Part shown: positions 23,569-31,626 of the stretch, piece by piece
How the letters are laid out: each line of letters begins with the position of its first letter
Numbering within the stretch: the stretch's first letter is position 1
Assembly (NCBI GenBank): GCA_937944165.1
Contig: CALDZF010000092.1
Span: forward strand, 1 to 34,871
Origin: an uncultured Rhizobiaceae group bacterium
GTDB taxonomy: Bacteria; Pseudomonadota; Alphaproteobacteria; Rhizobiales; Rhizobiaceae
Length of the DNA: 34,871 nucleotides
Direction of reading: 5' to 3'
Made by a program: the position numbers and the translations under genes
The notes under the pieces: model-generated
The model's input: only the letters and a program-made list of their open reading frames with translations
Database searches by the model: none
What the model was told of the DNA's origin: nothing

Positions 23569-25272
23569 CTAAGCCAACCTATTTACCGCACTCACCAATG
23601 CCTCAAGTGAGGCTGCAACGATGTTAGAATTCACCCCGACACCGAACAGTTTCTTTCCACCTGATTCAACTTCCATATAACAAATCGCGGAAGCGTCGGC
23701 GCCTGGGCGCAGAGTGTGTTCTGAATAATCAATCACAGAAATTTCCAATTTCAAATGTTTAGATAGTGCATCGACAAACCCATCAATTGGCCCTGTACCC
23801 TGCCCTTTAATCGTAACCTCCTTGCCACCATCGATGATGATTGCCTCCAGATTGCGAATGCCGGACCCTGTTTCACCCGCAAGCGTTGTTGAATGATCCA
23901 CAAACTTCATGCGCCCATTGGGCTGTTTGACATATGTCTCCTGAAACACATCATGAATGCGGGCTGAAGGCAGTTCAACGCCCTCTTCATCTGTGATGCG
24001 TTGCACTTCATTGCGCATTTCAATTTGTAGATTACGCGGCAATTGAATGCCGTAATCCTGCGCCAGAATATAAGCAATACCGCCCTTACCTGATTGTGAA
24101 TTAATACGAATAATCGCCTCATAATCACGCCCCACATCTTGCGGGTCAATCGGCAGATACGGCACTTCCCATAGTGGTTTATTCGCTTTTTCCAGCGCTT
24201 TCATGCCCTTGTTAATCGCATCCTGATGCGAACCAGAAAAGGCAGTGTAAACCAATTCACCCACATAAGGATGACGCTCTGGAATGCGCAATTGATTGGA
24301 ATATTCATACACATCCTTCATGCGCGGAATGTCAGAACAATCAAGCTGCGGGTCTACGCCTTGCGTAAACAGGTTAAGCGCAAGCGTCACCAAATCAACG
24401 TTGCCCGTGCGCTCACCATTACCAAACAAGGTTCCCTCAACACGGTCTGCCCCAGCCATCAAACCCAGTTCGGTGGCTGCAATGCCTGTGCCTCGGTCGT
24501 TATGTGGGTGAAGCGAAAGGATGATGTTTTCGCGATTGTTCAAATTGCGCGACATCCATTCAATCTGGTCTGCGTGAATGTTCGGTGTCGACATTTCAAC
24601 CGTTGCAGGCAAGTTGAAAATCAACTTGTTATCACCTGTCGGCTGCATCACTTCTTCCACCGCGTTACAAATCTCAAGCGCGAATTCAAGTTCTGTTCCG
24701 GTAAAACTCTCAGGCGAATATTCAAAGCGATAATTCTGATTGTTTTTGGCGCCCGCATCTCCCGCCATATCGCGGATCATCTTTGCCGCATCCACAGCAA
24801 TTTGCTTGATACCTGCACGGTCTTGCCCAAACACCACGCGACGTTGAAGCTCTGACGTTGAATTATAAAAATGCACGATTGGTTTATTCGCCCCTTCGAG
24901 GCTTTCAAACGTGCGCGTAATCAATTCAGGGCGACATTGCACCAAAACCTGAAGTGAAACATCATCTGGCACATTGCCCTTTTCCACACACCAACGGGCA
25001 AAGTCAAAATCCGTTTGCGAGGCAGACGGAAACCCGATCTCAATTTCCTTGAAATTCATATCCAGCAAAAGTTTGAACATGCGCTCTTTACGATCCTGCC
25101 CCATCGGGTCAATCAGCGCCTGATTGCCGTCACGCAGATCAACCGAACACCAAATCGGTGCTTCAGTTATAGTTTTCGATGGCCAGGTACGGTCAGATAA
25201 ATCCACCTGATCATAGGCACGGTATTTCTCACCAGCAGTTGGCATAATGGGAGTTTGATTTTTAACAGTCAT
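23569..25272 (-). CDS. leuA: 2-isopropylmalate synthase
   Basis: The first committed step of leucine synthesis: acetyl-CoA plus 2-ketoisovalerate gives 2-isopropylmalate. The 567-residue protein is the long LeuA form. It has the HMGL-like barrel start CSVDLRDGNQAL (42-53), SLHPHNDRGTG with the metal-binding His255/His257, and GNGERTGN (about 292). The C-terminal allosteric domain (about 430-567) includes GQGTGPIDGFVDAL and the leucine-binding region. Feedback inhibition by leucine is expected from that domain. Control by attenuation is indicated by the Leu-rich leader ORF and alternative hairpins immediately upstream. Confidence 0.96.
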   Translation of the reverse strand: MTVKNQTPIMPTAGEKYRAYDQVDLSDRTWPSKTITEAPIWCSVDLRDGNQALIDPMGQDRKERMFKLLLDMNFKEIEIGFPSASQTDFDFARWCVEKGNVPDDVSLQVLVQCRPELITRTFESLEGANKPIVHFYNSTSELQRRVVFGQDRAGIKQIAVDAAKMIRDMAGDAGAKNNQNYRFEYSPESFTGTELEFALEICNAVEEVMQPTGDNKLIFNLPATVEMSTPNIHADQIEWMSRNLNNRENIILSLHPHNDRGTGIAATELGLMAGADRVEGTLFGNGERTGNVDLVTLALNLFTQGVDPQLDCSDIPRMKDVYEYSNQLRIPERHPYVGELVYTAFSGSHQDAINKGMKALEKANKPLWEVPYLPIDPQDVGRDYEAIIRINSQSGKGGIAYILAQDYGIQLPRNLQIEMRNEVQRITDEEGVELPSARIHDVFQETYVKQPNGRMKFVDHSTTLAGETGSGIRNLEAIIIDGGKEVTIKGQGTGPIDGFVDALSKHLKLEISVIDYSEHTLRPGADASAICYMEVESGGKKLFGVGVNSNIVAASLEALVSAVNRLA

Positions 25273-25381
25273 TTTACGGTCATTTCTTGTTTTTAAACAT
25301 GCAGGCGTTAGACATAGCTATAGTCCAAAATGCACGTTGATTTCTATCTAAATTTTGAGATTTGTAAGAGCAAGGTTTGTT

Positions 25382-25433
25382 AAAAACCGTTCCGACCGCT
25401 GGACGCCCTTAAATCACACAAGCCCAACGATCG
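25382..25433 (-). terminator. leuA attenuator: terminator and competing antiterminator
   Basis: On the minus strand CGTCC (25401-25405) pairs with GGAACG (25388-25393, one bulged A) directly before GTTTTT (T-run 25382-25386), a compact terminator. A competing helix pairs CGATCGTTGGGC (25422-25433) with GTCCAGCGGTCG (25393-25404), 12 positions including three G-U wobbles. Its 3' arm uses the terminator's 5' arm, so only one can form. The antiterminator's 5' arm lies inside the last codons of the leader peptide, where a ribosome finishing translation would cover it. This fits leucine attenuation. Folded by eye. Confidence 0.62.
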
Positions 25434-25540
25434 CATCGCAGTTTAAGAACCAGCGCGAGCAGGAGGTTAGGCAGGAGTGTATTTTTTGTGTTCATGAGGT
25501 TAGGATAGTGGAAAGTTTGATGGTGTGCAAGGGAAGTCAT
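25409..25540 (-). CDS. leuL: Leucine leader peptide (leuA leader), 43 aa
   Basis: ATG 25540 has a very strong SD (GGAGGAGGG, 2 bases or more upstream). The peptide starts MTSLAHHQTFHYPNLM and carries the run LLPNLLLALVLKL, eight Leu in thirteen residues, at residues 22-34. It ends at TAA 25409-25411, inside the loop of the attenuator. A second in-frame ATG (25495) has no SD, so the longer form is preferred. Ribosomes short of charged Leu-tRNA would stall on the Leu run and leave the antiterminator free, allowing leuA transcription. The rest of the leader, up to leuA at 25272, shows no further element. Confidence 0.82.
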   Translation of the reverse strand: MTSLAHHQTFHYPNLMNTKNTLLPNLLLALVLKLRCDRWACVI

Positions 25541-25657
25541 TACCCTCCTCCATAAATCACGCTAACTATAATCATAAAGGATACTGCATCATGGCAAAAA
25601 TTATGCTATGAATACATCACTCAATTCTGAGTGCTTCCATTTAAGGAACTAAACTTA

Positions 25658-25831
25658 ATGTCAAATAATGCACTGGCAGAAAAAATTGAAAAAACACTCG
25701 AAGGCGTTGCTGCTCTTCAGTCAAGCTTGCAGGAACGCGAGGTTAATGACAGCAAGGAATTGCAGGAAGCCATTTCTAAATTGGCAATCGTGGTTGCAAA
25801 GCTGCAAGCTAAGACGGCCACCATTCAATAA
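25658..25831 (+). CDS. Small helical coiled-coil protein, 57 aa
   Basis: Starts at ATG 25658 with AAGGA 10 bases upstream (MSNNALAEKIEKTLEGVAAL). The sequence is almost entirely helix-forming with hydrophobic heptads (LAEKIEKTLEGVAALQSSL, LQEAISKLAIVVAKL), as in a short dimeric coiled coil. No family recognised. A TATAAT at 25567-25572 could serve as its -10. It is divergent from the leuA leader and convergent with the ABC ATPase gene (5-base gap). An upstream in-frame start (25631) lacks an SD. It looks real but is short, so confidence is moderate. Confidence 0.55.
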   Translation: MSNNALAEKIEKTLEGVAALQSSLQEREVNDSKELQEAISKLAIVVAKLQAKTATIQ

Positions 25832-25836
25832 CGGAG

Positions 25837-26877
25837 TTAACCCTTGCTGCCAGAAACGCGAGGCACAAGCGCACGAACCAGATCTAACATGTCAAGTTGA
25901 CCAACGACCTTATCTCCATCCAACACGCGATAGATCTTATTGGTTTCACCATTAGAAAGCGCAATCATGCTTTCAAGGTTATCACTCATTTGAACGTCGC
26001 CTGCATATTTCGCGCCCTTTTTAACTTTTCCCATCACAGAGCGAACCTTCAACACGCGGGCGCGGTTGATGTCACTTACAAAATCTTCGATGTATGGATC
26101 ATTTGGATTAAGCAAAATGCCTTGTGGTTCGCCTTGTTGAACAACAGCACCATCTTTCAAAATAACCAGATGATCAGCAAGTTTTAACGCTTCATCCAGG
26201 TCGTGTGTGATGAAAACAATTGTTTTATTTAACTCTTGTTGAAGTTCCAAAAGCAGATCTTGCATGTCCGTTCTGATTAGCGGATCAAGAGCGGAGAAAG
26301 CTTCATCCATCAACATGATATCAGTGTTTGCTGTCAACGCACGGGCAATACCCACACGCTGCTGCATACCCCCAGACAATTGTGCCGGATAGTGGTTTTC
26401 ATAACCTTGCAGGCCAACCCGATCGAGCCATTTCATCGCTTCAGCATTTTGTACCGCTTCGCTCTCACCACGCACTTTTAGCGCCATGGCAGCATTTTGT
26501 ACTACAGTTCTATGCGGCAGAAGGGCAAATTTTTGAAACACCATCGACATACGCGTCTGACGCATTACCCGCAATTCATCTTCATTAAGCTTCATCACGT
26601 CTTCGCCATCGATGAGAATTTCACCAGCAGTCGGGTCGATCAAACGGTTCAAGTGACGAATAAGCGTCGACTTACCAGAGCCGGACAAGCCCATGACAAC
26701 AGTGATTTCACCCGCCTGCATGTCGACATCAATATTCTGCAGACCAAGAACATGTTGATATTGCGCAAGCAGGTCTTCTTTTCCAAGGCCTTGCTTCACA
26801 TATTCAAGTGCTGCGAGTCCATCGGAACCAAATATCTTGAAAAGTCCGCGAAGGCGAACCTTGGGTTGACTGGACAT
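25837..26877 (-). CDS. proV: Glycine betaine/proline-type ABC transporter, ATP-binding subunit
   Basis: A 346-residue ATPase of the ProV/OpuAA/ChoV class. It has the family's N-terminal extension with LEYVKQGLGKEDLLAQ before the ABC domain, Walker A GLSGSGKS (63-70), LSGGMQQR (about 167) and Walker B IMLMDEAFSALD. A C-terminal part (about 275-346) with YRVLDGDKVVGQLDMLDLV resembles a single CBS motif, shorter than the tandem CBS pair of OpuA. Together with the permease and binding protein it imports a quaternary amine or proline for osmoprotection or nutrition. It is the last gene of the operon, 12 bases after the permease gene. Confidence 0.92.
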   Translation of the reverse strand: MSSQPKVRLRGLFKIFGSDGLAALEYVKQGLGKEDLLAQYQHVLGLQNIDVDMQAGEITVVMGLSGSGKSTLIRHLNRLIDPTAGEILIDGEDVMKLNEDELRVMRQTRMSMVFQKFALLPHRTVVQNAAMALKVRGESEAVQNAEAMKWLDRVGLQGYENHYPAQLSGGMQQRVGIARALTANTDIMLMDEAFSALDPLIRTDMQDLLLELQQELNKTIVFITHDLDEALKLADHLVILKDGAVVQQGEPQGILLNPNDPYIEDFVSDINRARVLKVRSVMGKVKKGAKYAGDVQMSDNLESMIALSNGETNKIYRVLDGDKVVGQLDMLDLVRALVPRVSGSKG

Positions 26878-26889
26878 TTATCGCAACTC

Positions 26890-27924
26890 CTAATGTGTCT
26901 TATGGGTCATATCAACCCGTGAAAGTGCCGCCTTGGAAACGCGATCAAGAATTACTGCCAGAAGTACAATACCAATCCCAGCCACAATACCCACACCCAA
27001 TTCAAGATTACGAATACCACGAAGCACATTCACGCCAAGGCCAGGCGCAGAAACAAGCGATGCAATCACCACCATCGCCAGAGACATCATAATGGTTTGA
27101 TTGATACCTGCCATTATATTGGGAAGTGCGAGCGGCAGTTGAACACCTATTAGTTTTTGTTTTGAACTCATGCCAAAAGCATTCGCTGCTTCAATGACAT
27201 CCTTGTCAACCAGCCTAATGCCAAGATTTGTAAGACGAATAACAGGCACAATTGCATAAAGAATAATTGCCACACCGTAGAGTTTGGATTCTGTAACAGA
27301 AAAAAGAAAAATCAACGGGATAAGATATACGAAGGTCGGCAGGGTTTGTAGCAGGTCAAGAACCGGAACAACCGCTCGTTCCAAACGATCTGATTTTGAC
27401 ATGGCAATACCAACTGGCACCCCAAGTAATACGGATATTCCTGTACAAACAAAGATAATTGATAAGGTTTGCATGGCCACATCATAGTGGTCAACGAAAG
27501 CAAGGAGTAAAATTGAAATGGCCACAAAGGCTGTTACCCCTTTGGATTTTGATGAGAACCATGAAATTGCCAAAAGGATTGGGATCATAATAAACCATGG
27601 CACGGCGCTGAAGGTATAAAGCGCACTATCAAGCAACCAGCTAAGAGGTTGGGTTATTGGATCAAGAACCGTTTTAAGCGCAGGTTTTGCCGCAAGAAAA
27701 CCATCCTCAATTCCTTTGGTAACATCACGAGTTTGGCTAAGGTTTGCACAACTTTCGTTTAAATTGTCAAGAGAAGGAAACGGAAAAACCGGGCCACTAT
27801 TTGCAGCGTCCGCACCAGAACTCTGGTTAAGCAAATCACTCATGGAAAGAGGCGCATCAGATTTTCCTGTTCCGCACCATTCCCTCAAGCCTAATTTTTC
27901 GAATAATCCATCATAAAAAGCCAT
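26890..27924 (-). CDS. proW: Glycine betaine/proline-type ABC transporter, permease subunit
   Basis: A 344-residue ProW-like permease with a long soluble N-terminus (about 95 residues) before seven or so membrane helices. The ABC coupling motif is EAANAFGMSSKQKLIGVQLPLALPNIMAGINQ (about 240-271; the EAA loop is at its start). LLQTLPTFVYLIPLIFLF is typical of OpuAB/ProW. I chose ATG 27924 (GGGGA 5 bases ahead) over GTG 27936. It is the middle gene of the operon, separated from the upstream binding-protein gene by 71 bases containing a strong hairpin. Confidence 0.92.
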   Translation of the reverse strand: MAFYDGLFEKLGLREWCGTGKSDAPLSMSDLLNQSSGADAANSGPVFPFPSLDNLNESCANLSQTRDVTKGIEDGFLAAKPALKTVLDPITQPLSWLLDSALYTFSAVPWFIMIPILLAISWFSSKSKGVTAFVAISILLLAFVDHYDVAMQTLSIIFVCTGISVLLGVPVGIAMSKSDRLERAVVPVLDLLQTLPTFVYLIPLIFLFSVTESKLYGVAIILYAIVPVIRLTNLGIRLVDKDVIEAANAFGMSSKQKLIGVQLPLALPNIMAGINQTIMMSLAMVVIASLVSAPGLGVNVLRGIRNLELGVGIVAGIGIVLLAVILDRVSKAALSRVDMTHKTH

Positions 27925-27948
27925 TATATTCCCCACAAATTAACAGTT

Positions 27949-27972
27949 ATTCTCCCGCCAAAACGGGAGAAT
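27949..27972 (-). repeat. Intercistronic 9-bp hairpin after the binding-protein gene
   Basis: ATTCTCCCG (27949-27957) and CGGGAGAAT (27964-27972) form a perfect stem with a 6-base loop, between the binding-protein and permease genes. No T-run follows on the minus strand, so it is not a classical terminator. Such hairpins commonly protect the upstream mRNA and raise the binding protein relative to the membrane subunits. Confidence 0.7.
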
Positions 27973-27995
27973 TATATTTTACGGTTTTACTTAAA

Positions 27996-28985
27996 TTAAA
28001 GAACAGCAGCAAGCTTTGCTTTTGCTTCATCGCTCAACCAAGCGCCCCAAACATCTTTATAGTTTGTAAGGAAGTAAACAGCGGCTTCTTCATTAGAAGC
28101 ATTATTGTCCAAACGCCAAGCAAGCACTTCACCCATTTGGGCATTTGTGAATGAAACATTCTTTAACAGTTCGACAATTTCCGGATTTTCTTTTGCAAAA
28201 GAACCAGAAACTGCGGTTGCAACTTTAGCAGCTGGATAAGCGGATGCCTTTGGTGTTGCACAATCAGCTTTACCGTTACAAGTATGAGCATCAGCGTCAT
28301 GTTCGCTAACTTTCACTTGAACCATTGGGTATTTACCCAAAACAGCAGTTGGTGCCCAGTAATAGCCAAACCATGGAGCTTTATCGGCGTAAGCTGCAGC
28401 AATTGACGTTTGCAGTGTTTCGCCAGAACCATGCTGGAAGCGTTCAAGACCGCCTTCGGCAGCTTTTAGTGCTTTGAGGTTGTTGTTGTTAATGATATCG
28501 CAAGCCCAACCTGACGGACAATCATGGAACTTGCCGCCAACTGCAGCAGGATTTGCCATAATGCCTTCCCAAGTCGTAAGTTCAGGGTTTGACTTTGCAA
28601 GATATTCAGGAATCCACCAACCTTCAACGCCGCCATCTGAAAGCACATTTGTCAATTCAACCAATTTACCTTCGTCTACAAGACCCTGATAAGCTGGTGT
28701 TGAATTTGCCCATACTTCAGTCAATATATCTGGCTCGCCAGTTTCTGCCAAAGATGTAAGCGCTGGAACAGTAGATGAAGGTACTTTTTGCACTTCACAA
28801 CCATACCCTTGTTGCATCAAAAACGCAGCAACAGCAGTTACAACTTGAGAGGATGCCCAGTCCATTTCTGTAATGGAAACTTGCCCACAATCAGCTGCAT
28901 GTGCTTGTGAAACATTAAAACTTGCTGGAGTGCCACCAAGTACGGTTGAAGCTGCAAATGCAGCACCTAGTAAATATTTTTTCAT
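27996..28985 (-). CDS. proX: Periplasmic substrate-binding protein, OpuAC/ProX type
   Basis: A 329-residue protein whose signal peptide ends at SQAHA (about residue 29), leaving a mature protein starting ADCG. Trp/Tyr-rich patches suited to an aromatic box for quaternary ammonium ligands are seen: EMDWASSQ, EVWANST, EGWWIPEY and GYYWAPTA. Six Cys in the mature part fall in three close pairs (two near the start, HDCPSGWAC, and TCNGKADC), suggesting disulphides. ATG 28985 has GGAG 6 bases ahead; a longer in-frame ORF (to 29084) has no signal peptide and no SD and is not used. It is the first gene of the SBP-permease-ATPase operon. The ligand may be glycine betaine, choline or proline. Confidence 0.92.
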   Translation of the reverse strand: MKKYLLGAAFAASTVLGGTPASFNVSQAHAADCGQVSITEMDWASSQVVTAVAAFLMQQGYGCEVQKVPSSTVPALTSLAETGEPDILTEVWANSTPAYQGLVDEGKLVELTNVLSDGGVEGWWIPEYLAKSNPELTTWEGIMANPAAVGGKFHDCPSGWACDIINNNNLKALKAAEGGLERFQHGSGETLQTSIAAAYADKAPWFGYYWAPTAVLGKYPMVQVKVSEHDADAHTCNGKADCATPKASAYPAAKVATAVSGSFAKENPEIVELLKNVSFTNAQMGEVLAWRLDNNASNEEAAVYFLTNYKDVWGAWLSDEAKAKLAAVL

Positions 28986-29061
28986 TTTCTTCTCCCATCG
29001 TGGTTCAGAGTGTCTGAACTCAATGGGGCAGATTATGCATGATTCAATGCCTATTGGTAGT

Positions 29062-29091
29062 AAAAAAACGTCGTAATATTTCATTTACGAC
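29062..29091 (-). terminator. Rho-independent terminator of trpE(G)
   Basis: On the minus strand GTCGTAA (29085-29091) and TTACGAC (29070-29076) form a perfect 7-bp stem with an 8-base loop, followed two bases later by seven T (29062-29068). It lies 9 bases after the trpE(G) stop and separates it from the ABC transporter operon. Confidence 0.85.
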
Positions 29092-29100
29092 AAATTTCAA

Positions 29101-31254
29101 CTATTTCCTCAAACTTGCAACGACATTTTCAATCATCCGCATGCCTGCTTCTCCACCCAAAGACATGATACTTTCGGGATGAAACTGAACTGCCGCTACT
29201 GGTTCATTGACATGCTCAATTCCCATGACAATGCCATCCTCTGTTTGCGCAGTAACCGTAAATTCGTTTGGCAGTTTTTGCGGGTCAGCATGAATGGAGT
29301 GGTAGCGGCCTATGGTAATTTCCTCATCCAAACCTTCAAATACAATCCCCGGTTCACTCACATAAATACGAGAGGGTTTGCCATGAACCGGGATATCGAG
29401 TTGTTTCAACGTCCCGCCATAGCTCTCGGTAATTGCCTGAAGTCCAAGACACACACCAAATATGGGCAGTTCTTTTGCCCTTGCCTTTGAAATGGTATCA
29501 GCACAATTAAAATCCTGTGGACTACCAGGGCCTGGTGAAAGTACCACAAGATCGGGTTTATAAGCTTCAAACACTTCTTCAGATATGGGCGAACGTACCG
29601 TAATAACGTCTGCACCTGTCTGGCGGAAATAATTAGCCAATGTGTGTACAAAGCTATCTTCATGATCAACCAGCAGAATTTTACGACCTTTACCAACCTG
29701 CGCGGTATCGCGCCCATGATCAGTATCATTGCTTTTGCCCGCTTCACGGATAGCGGTTAACATGGCTGAGGCTTTAAGTTCGGTTTCACGCTCTTCTTCC
29801 ATTGGGTCTGAATCAAACAAGAGTGTTGCCCCTGCCCTAACCTCTGCAATGCCGTCTTTAATGCGCACTGTGCGAAGTGTGAGGCCAGTATTCATATCAC
29901 CATTGAAATGTACTACCCCAACAGCACCCCCATACCATGCGCGAGGTGATTTTTCATTTTCTTCAATATAACGCATCGCCCAGAGTTTTGGCGCACCCGT
30001 AACTGTTACCGCCCAAGCATGAGATAAAAATCCGTCAAAAGCATCCATACCCTGACGCAACCTACCCTCGATGTGGTCAACCGTATGGATAAGCTTTGAA
30101 TACATTTCAATTTGACGACGCCCAATCACCTTAACACTGCCCGGCTCACAAACACGGGACTTGTCATTACGATCCACATCCGAACACATGGTGAGTTCTG
30201 ACTCATCTTTTTTAGAGTTCAGCAGCTTGAGAATTTGCTCGCTATCTTCAATTGCATCACGCCCACGTTTTATCGTTCCAGAAATCGGGCATGTTTCAAT
30301 GCGGCGACCAGAAACACGCACAAACATTTCAGGCGAAGCGCCGACCAGATATTCCTGCTCACCCAAATTAATAAAGAAAGAATAAGGAGACGGATTAATT
30401 GATTTTAACTTTCGCGAGATTTCTGCAGGCTTAGTTTTGCATTGTTCATAGAACATCTGTCCCGGCACAACTTCAAAGAGATCACCACGTATGAACTTCT
30501 CTTTTGCCTTTTTAACCAATGAAGCATATTCGCCCAGCTTATGGTCGCCTTTAGGTGGAACAATTTCACTTGGCTTGAAAGGTTCTTCAATAATTTCGCG
30601 CGCTATACCACGCGTAGAGACACCTTCTACCGTAAACTCATATTTATCATGCCATGCTACGGCTTGGTGATGATCAACAACCAAAATTTCATCTGGCAGA
30701 AACAAAACCAAATCACGCTGTCCCTCCCCACGTTCCATCTTAAATTCAAGATCATCAAACTGAAACGCAAGATCATAGCCAAATGAACCAAACAGGCCAA
30801 GGTTGGGATCATCATCAGATCTAAACAGATCAACCACCGCACGAACAACAGAAAATACAGTTGGTGCACGAGAACGCTCTTCTTCGCTGATGACGCCGCC
30901 ACGTTCAATTACGCGCAAAGTTACTCTATCATCGTTAAGCGTAGCACTGGCAACATGCTCATGCGCCTGCATCAACTTAAGCAAAGGTTCAAGGAAAATA
31001 CGCCCACGCTTATTATAGGCGATTAGCTTTACATCACGCCCCTGTGCCTCGATGCCAAACGGTGGATTAACGATGGCTGTATCCCAACGCGTATAACGAC
31101 CAGGATATTCATAATTGGAAGATAAAACTGCACCACGTTGCGAGTTCACTTTATCAAGCGTATTATCAATGGCTGTTGCATAATCGCTGGGGAAACTCTC
31201 GCGCTCAACACGAACACCACCTTGCGTTTCAAATTCTATCGTCGCGGATACCAT
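29101..31254 (-). CDS. trpE(G): Anthranilate synthase, fused TrpE-TrpG
   Basis: One 717-residue chain holds both subunits that turn chorismate and glutamine into anthranilate, the first step of tryptophan synthesis. Residues about 1-510 are the chorismate-binding TrpE part ([44 protein letters not shown]). Residues about 525-717 are the class I glutamine amidotransferase ([23 protein letters not shown], the nucleophile in GVCLGLQ near residue 600, and QFHPESI with the catalytic His and Glu). The fusion is characteristic of rhizobia and some relatives. AGAGGA precedes the ATG by 8 bases. The gene is controlled by a trpL attenuator and closed by a strong terminator. Confidence 0.96.
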   Translation of the reverse strand: MVSATIEFETQGGVRVERESFPSDYATAIDNTLDKVNSQRGAVLSSNYEYPGRYTRWDTAIVNPPFGIEAQGRDVKLIAYNKRGRIFLEPLLKLMQAHEHVASATLNDDRVTLRVIERGGVISEEERSRAPTVFSVVRAVVDLFRSDDDPNLGLFGSFGYDLAFQFDDLEFKMERGEGQRDLVLFLPDEILVVDHHQAVAWHDKYEFTVEGVSTRGIAREIIEEPFKPSEIVPPKGDHKLGEYASLVKKAKEKFIRGDLFEVVPGQMFYEQCKTKPAEISRKLKSINPSPYSFFINLGEQEYLVGASPEMFVRVSGRRIETCPISGTIKRGRDAIEDSEQILKLLNSKKDESELTMCSDVDRNDKSRVCEPGSVKVIGRRQIEMYSKLIHTVDHIEGRLRQGMDAFDGFLSHAWAVTVTGAPKLWAMRYIEENEKSPRAWYGGAVGVVHFNGDMNTGLTLRTVRIKDGIAEVRAGATLLFDSDPMEEERETELKASAMLTAIREAGKSNDTDHGRDTAQVGKGRKILLVDHEDSFVHTLANYFRQTGADVITVRSPISEEVFEAYKPDLVVLSPGPGSPQDFNCADTISKARAKELPIFGVCLGLQAITESYGGTLKQLDIPVHGKPSRIYVSEPGIVFEGLDEEITIGRYHSIHADPQKLPNEFTVTAQTEDGIVMGIEHVNEPVAAVQFHPESIMSLGGEAGMRMIENVVASLRK

Positions 31255-31284
31255 CCGTTTAATCCTCTATCAACTTACAAACCA

Positions 31285-31360
31285 GCAAAGCAAACCATAA
31301 TGGTTCGTTTGCAAAGAAATCGGCAAAGCAAGCCCTTCTGGTTTGTTTGCAAAGAAAAAG
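31285..31360. repeat. Tandem duplication of 38 bp in the trpE(G) leader
   Basis: Two adjacent 38-base units (31285-31322 and 31323-31360) share GCAAAGCAA at the start and TGGTT(C/T)GTTTGCAAAGAAA later, differing mainly in seven bases in the middle and three at the end. The second unit includes the attenuator's T-run. The first unit also contains the palindrome AACCAT-A-ATGGTT (31293-31305). The repeat lies between the attenuator terminator and the trpE(G) start. Confidence 0.7.
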
Positions 31361-31413
31361 CCGCTCTGGATTTCTCCGGCGACTTGATTTTTCACACAAT
31401 AAATCAGTGGCCG
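31355..31413 (-). terminator. trp attenuator: antiterminator and terminator
   Basis: On the minus strand, immediately after the trpL stop, CGGC (31410-31413), ACT and GATTT pair with AAATC, AGT and GCCG (31377-31380) in a bulged stem of about 12 pairs. The same GCCG can pair instead with CGGC (31360-31363) just before TTTTT (31355-31359), forming the terminator; an inner GGA/TCC capped by GAAA may add to it. The two helices share GCCG, so they exclude each other. A ribosome stalled on the Trp codons leaves the first helix free; one at the stop codon covers it. Confidence 0.75.
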
Positions 31414-31458
31414 CTAAAAGCTGCTCCACCACCATGATTGTGAAATTAAATTGTTCAT
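31414..31458 (-). CDS. trpL: Tryptophan leader peptide, 14 aa
   Basis: The ORF from ATG 31458 encodes MNNLISQSWWWSSF with three consecutive Trp codons (31426-31434). It ends 1 base before the antiterminator stem. Sinorhizobium meliloti trpL also encodes a 14-residue peptide with WWW (known family behaviour: it attenuates trpE(G), and both the released leader RNA and the peptide have been reported to act in trans). A TTGCAC-N17-TAAGAG promoter would start transcription at or next to the ATG, so the mRNA may be leaderless. AAGAG is also present 6 bases ahead. Confidence 0.9.
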   Translation of the reverse strand: MNNLISQSWWWSSF

Positions 31459-31464
31459 GAATTA

Positions 31465-31493
31465 CTCTTAGACCTTGAGTAGGTTACGTGCAA
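31465..31493 (-). promoter_or_regulatory. trpL-trpE(G) promoter
   Basis: -35 TTGCAC (31488-31493) and -10 TAAGAG (31465-31470) are separated by 17 bases. The A of the trpL ATG is 7 bases past the -10, where transcription normally begins, which agrees with a leaderless trpL transcript. The -10 match is modest, so this is a prediction. Confidence 0.55.
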
Positions 31494-31626
31494 GTATTTT
31501 TGGCTTTTATTGGAATAAGAGATTTGGAAGGTCTGCGCCGGGCGGATTGGTGCAGACCTTCCTTTTAAGTAACCTGCCCTTAGGCAGGTACACGCGATAC
31601 TACCCTATAGCAGGGGGGGCAGTATT
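31481..31626. other. Cluster of strong hairpins upstream of trpL
   Basis: Three stem-loops follow each other in a stretch without an ORF. GGAAGGTCTGC/GCAGACCTTCC (31526-31536 with 31552-31562) is 11 bp and perfect. ACCTGCC/GGCAGGT (31572-31578 with 31583-31589) is 7 bp with a CTTA loop. GATACTACCC pairs with GGGCAGTATT (31596-31605 with 31617-31626), including G-U wobbles. In addition AGGTTAC (31481-31487) can close over the first hairpin with GTAACCT (31569-31575), competing with the second. On the plus strand the first hairpin is followed by TTTT. It could be a bidirectional terminator region, a palindromic repeat element or a small structured RNA; I recognise no known RNA family. The remaining intergenic bases (31627-31768) show nothing clear. 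Confidence 0.5.

Noticed and set aside
24226-24855. 209-aa plus-strand ORF inside leuA
   Set aside because: Antisense shadow of leuA, rich in His, Cys and Arg with no domain; long only because leuA codons leave few stops in that frame.
28986-29084. N-terminal extension of the binding protein from 29084
   Set aside because: It would place 33 unrelated residues ahead of a good signal peptide and has no SD; the start at 28985 has GGAG.
31153-31458. Plus-strand ORF of 99 aa across the trp leader
   Set aside because: It covers the attenuator and the tandem repeat, has low-complexity composition, and lies opposite trpL.
31526-31562. The 11-bp hairpin as SRP (4.5S) or 6S RNA
   Set aside because: The conserved SRP apical loop is missing, and I could not find a long interrupted 6S-like helix.
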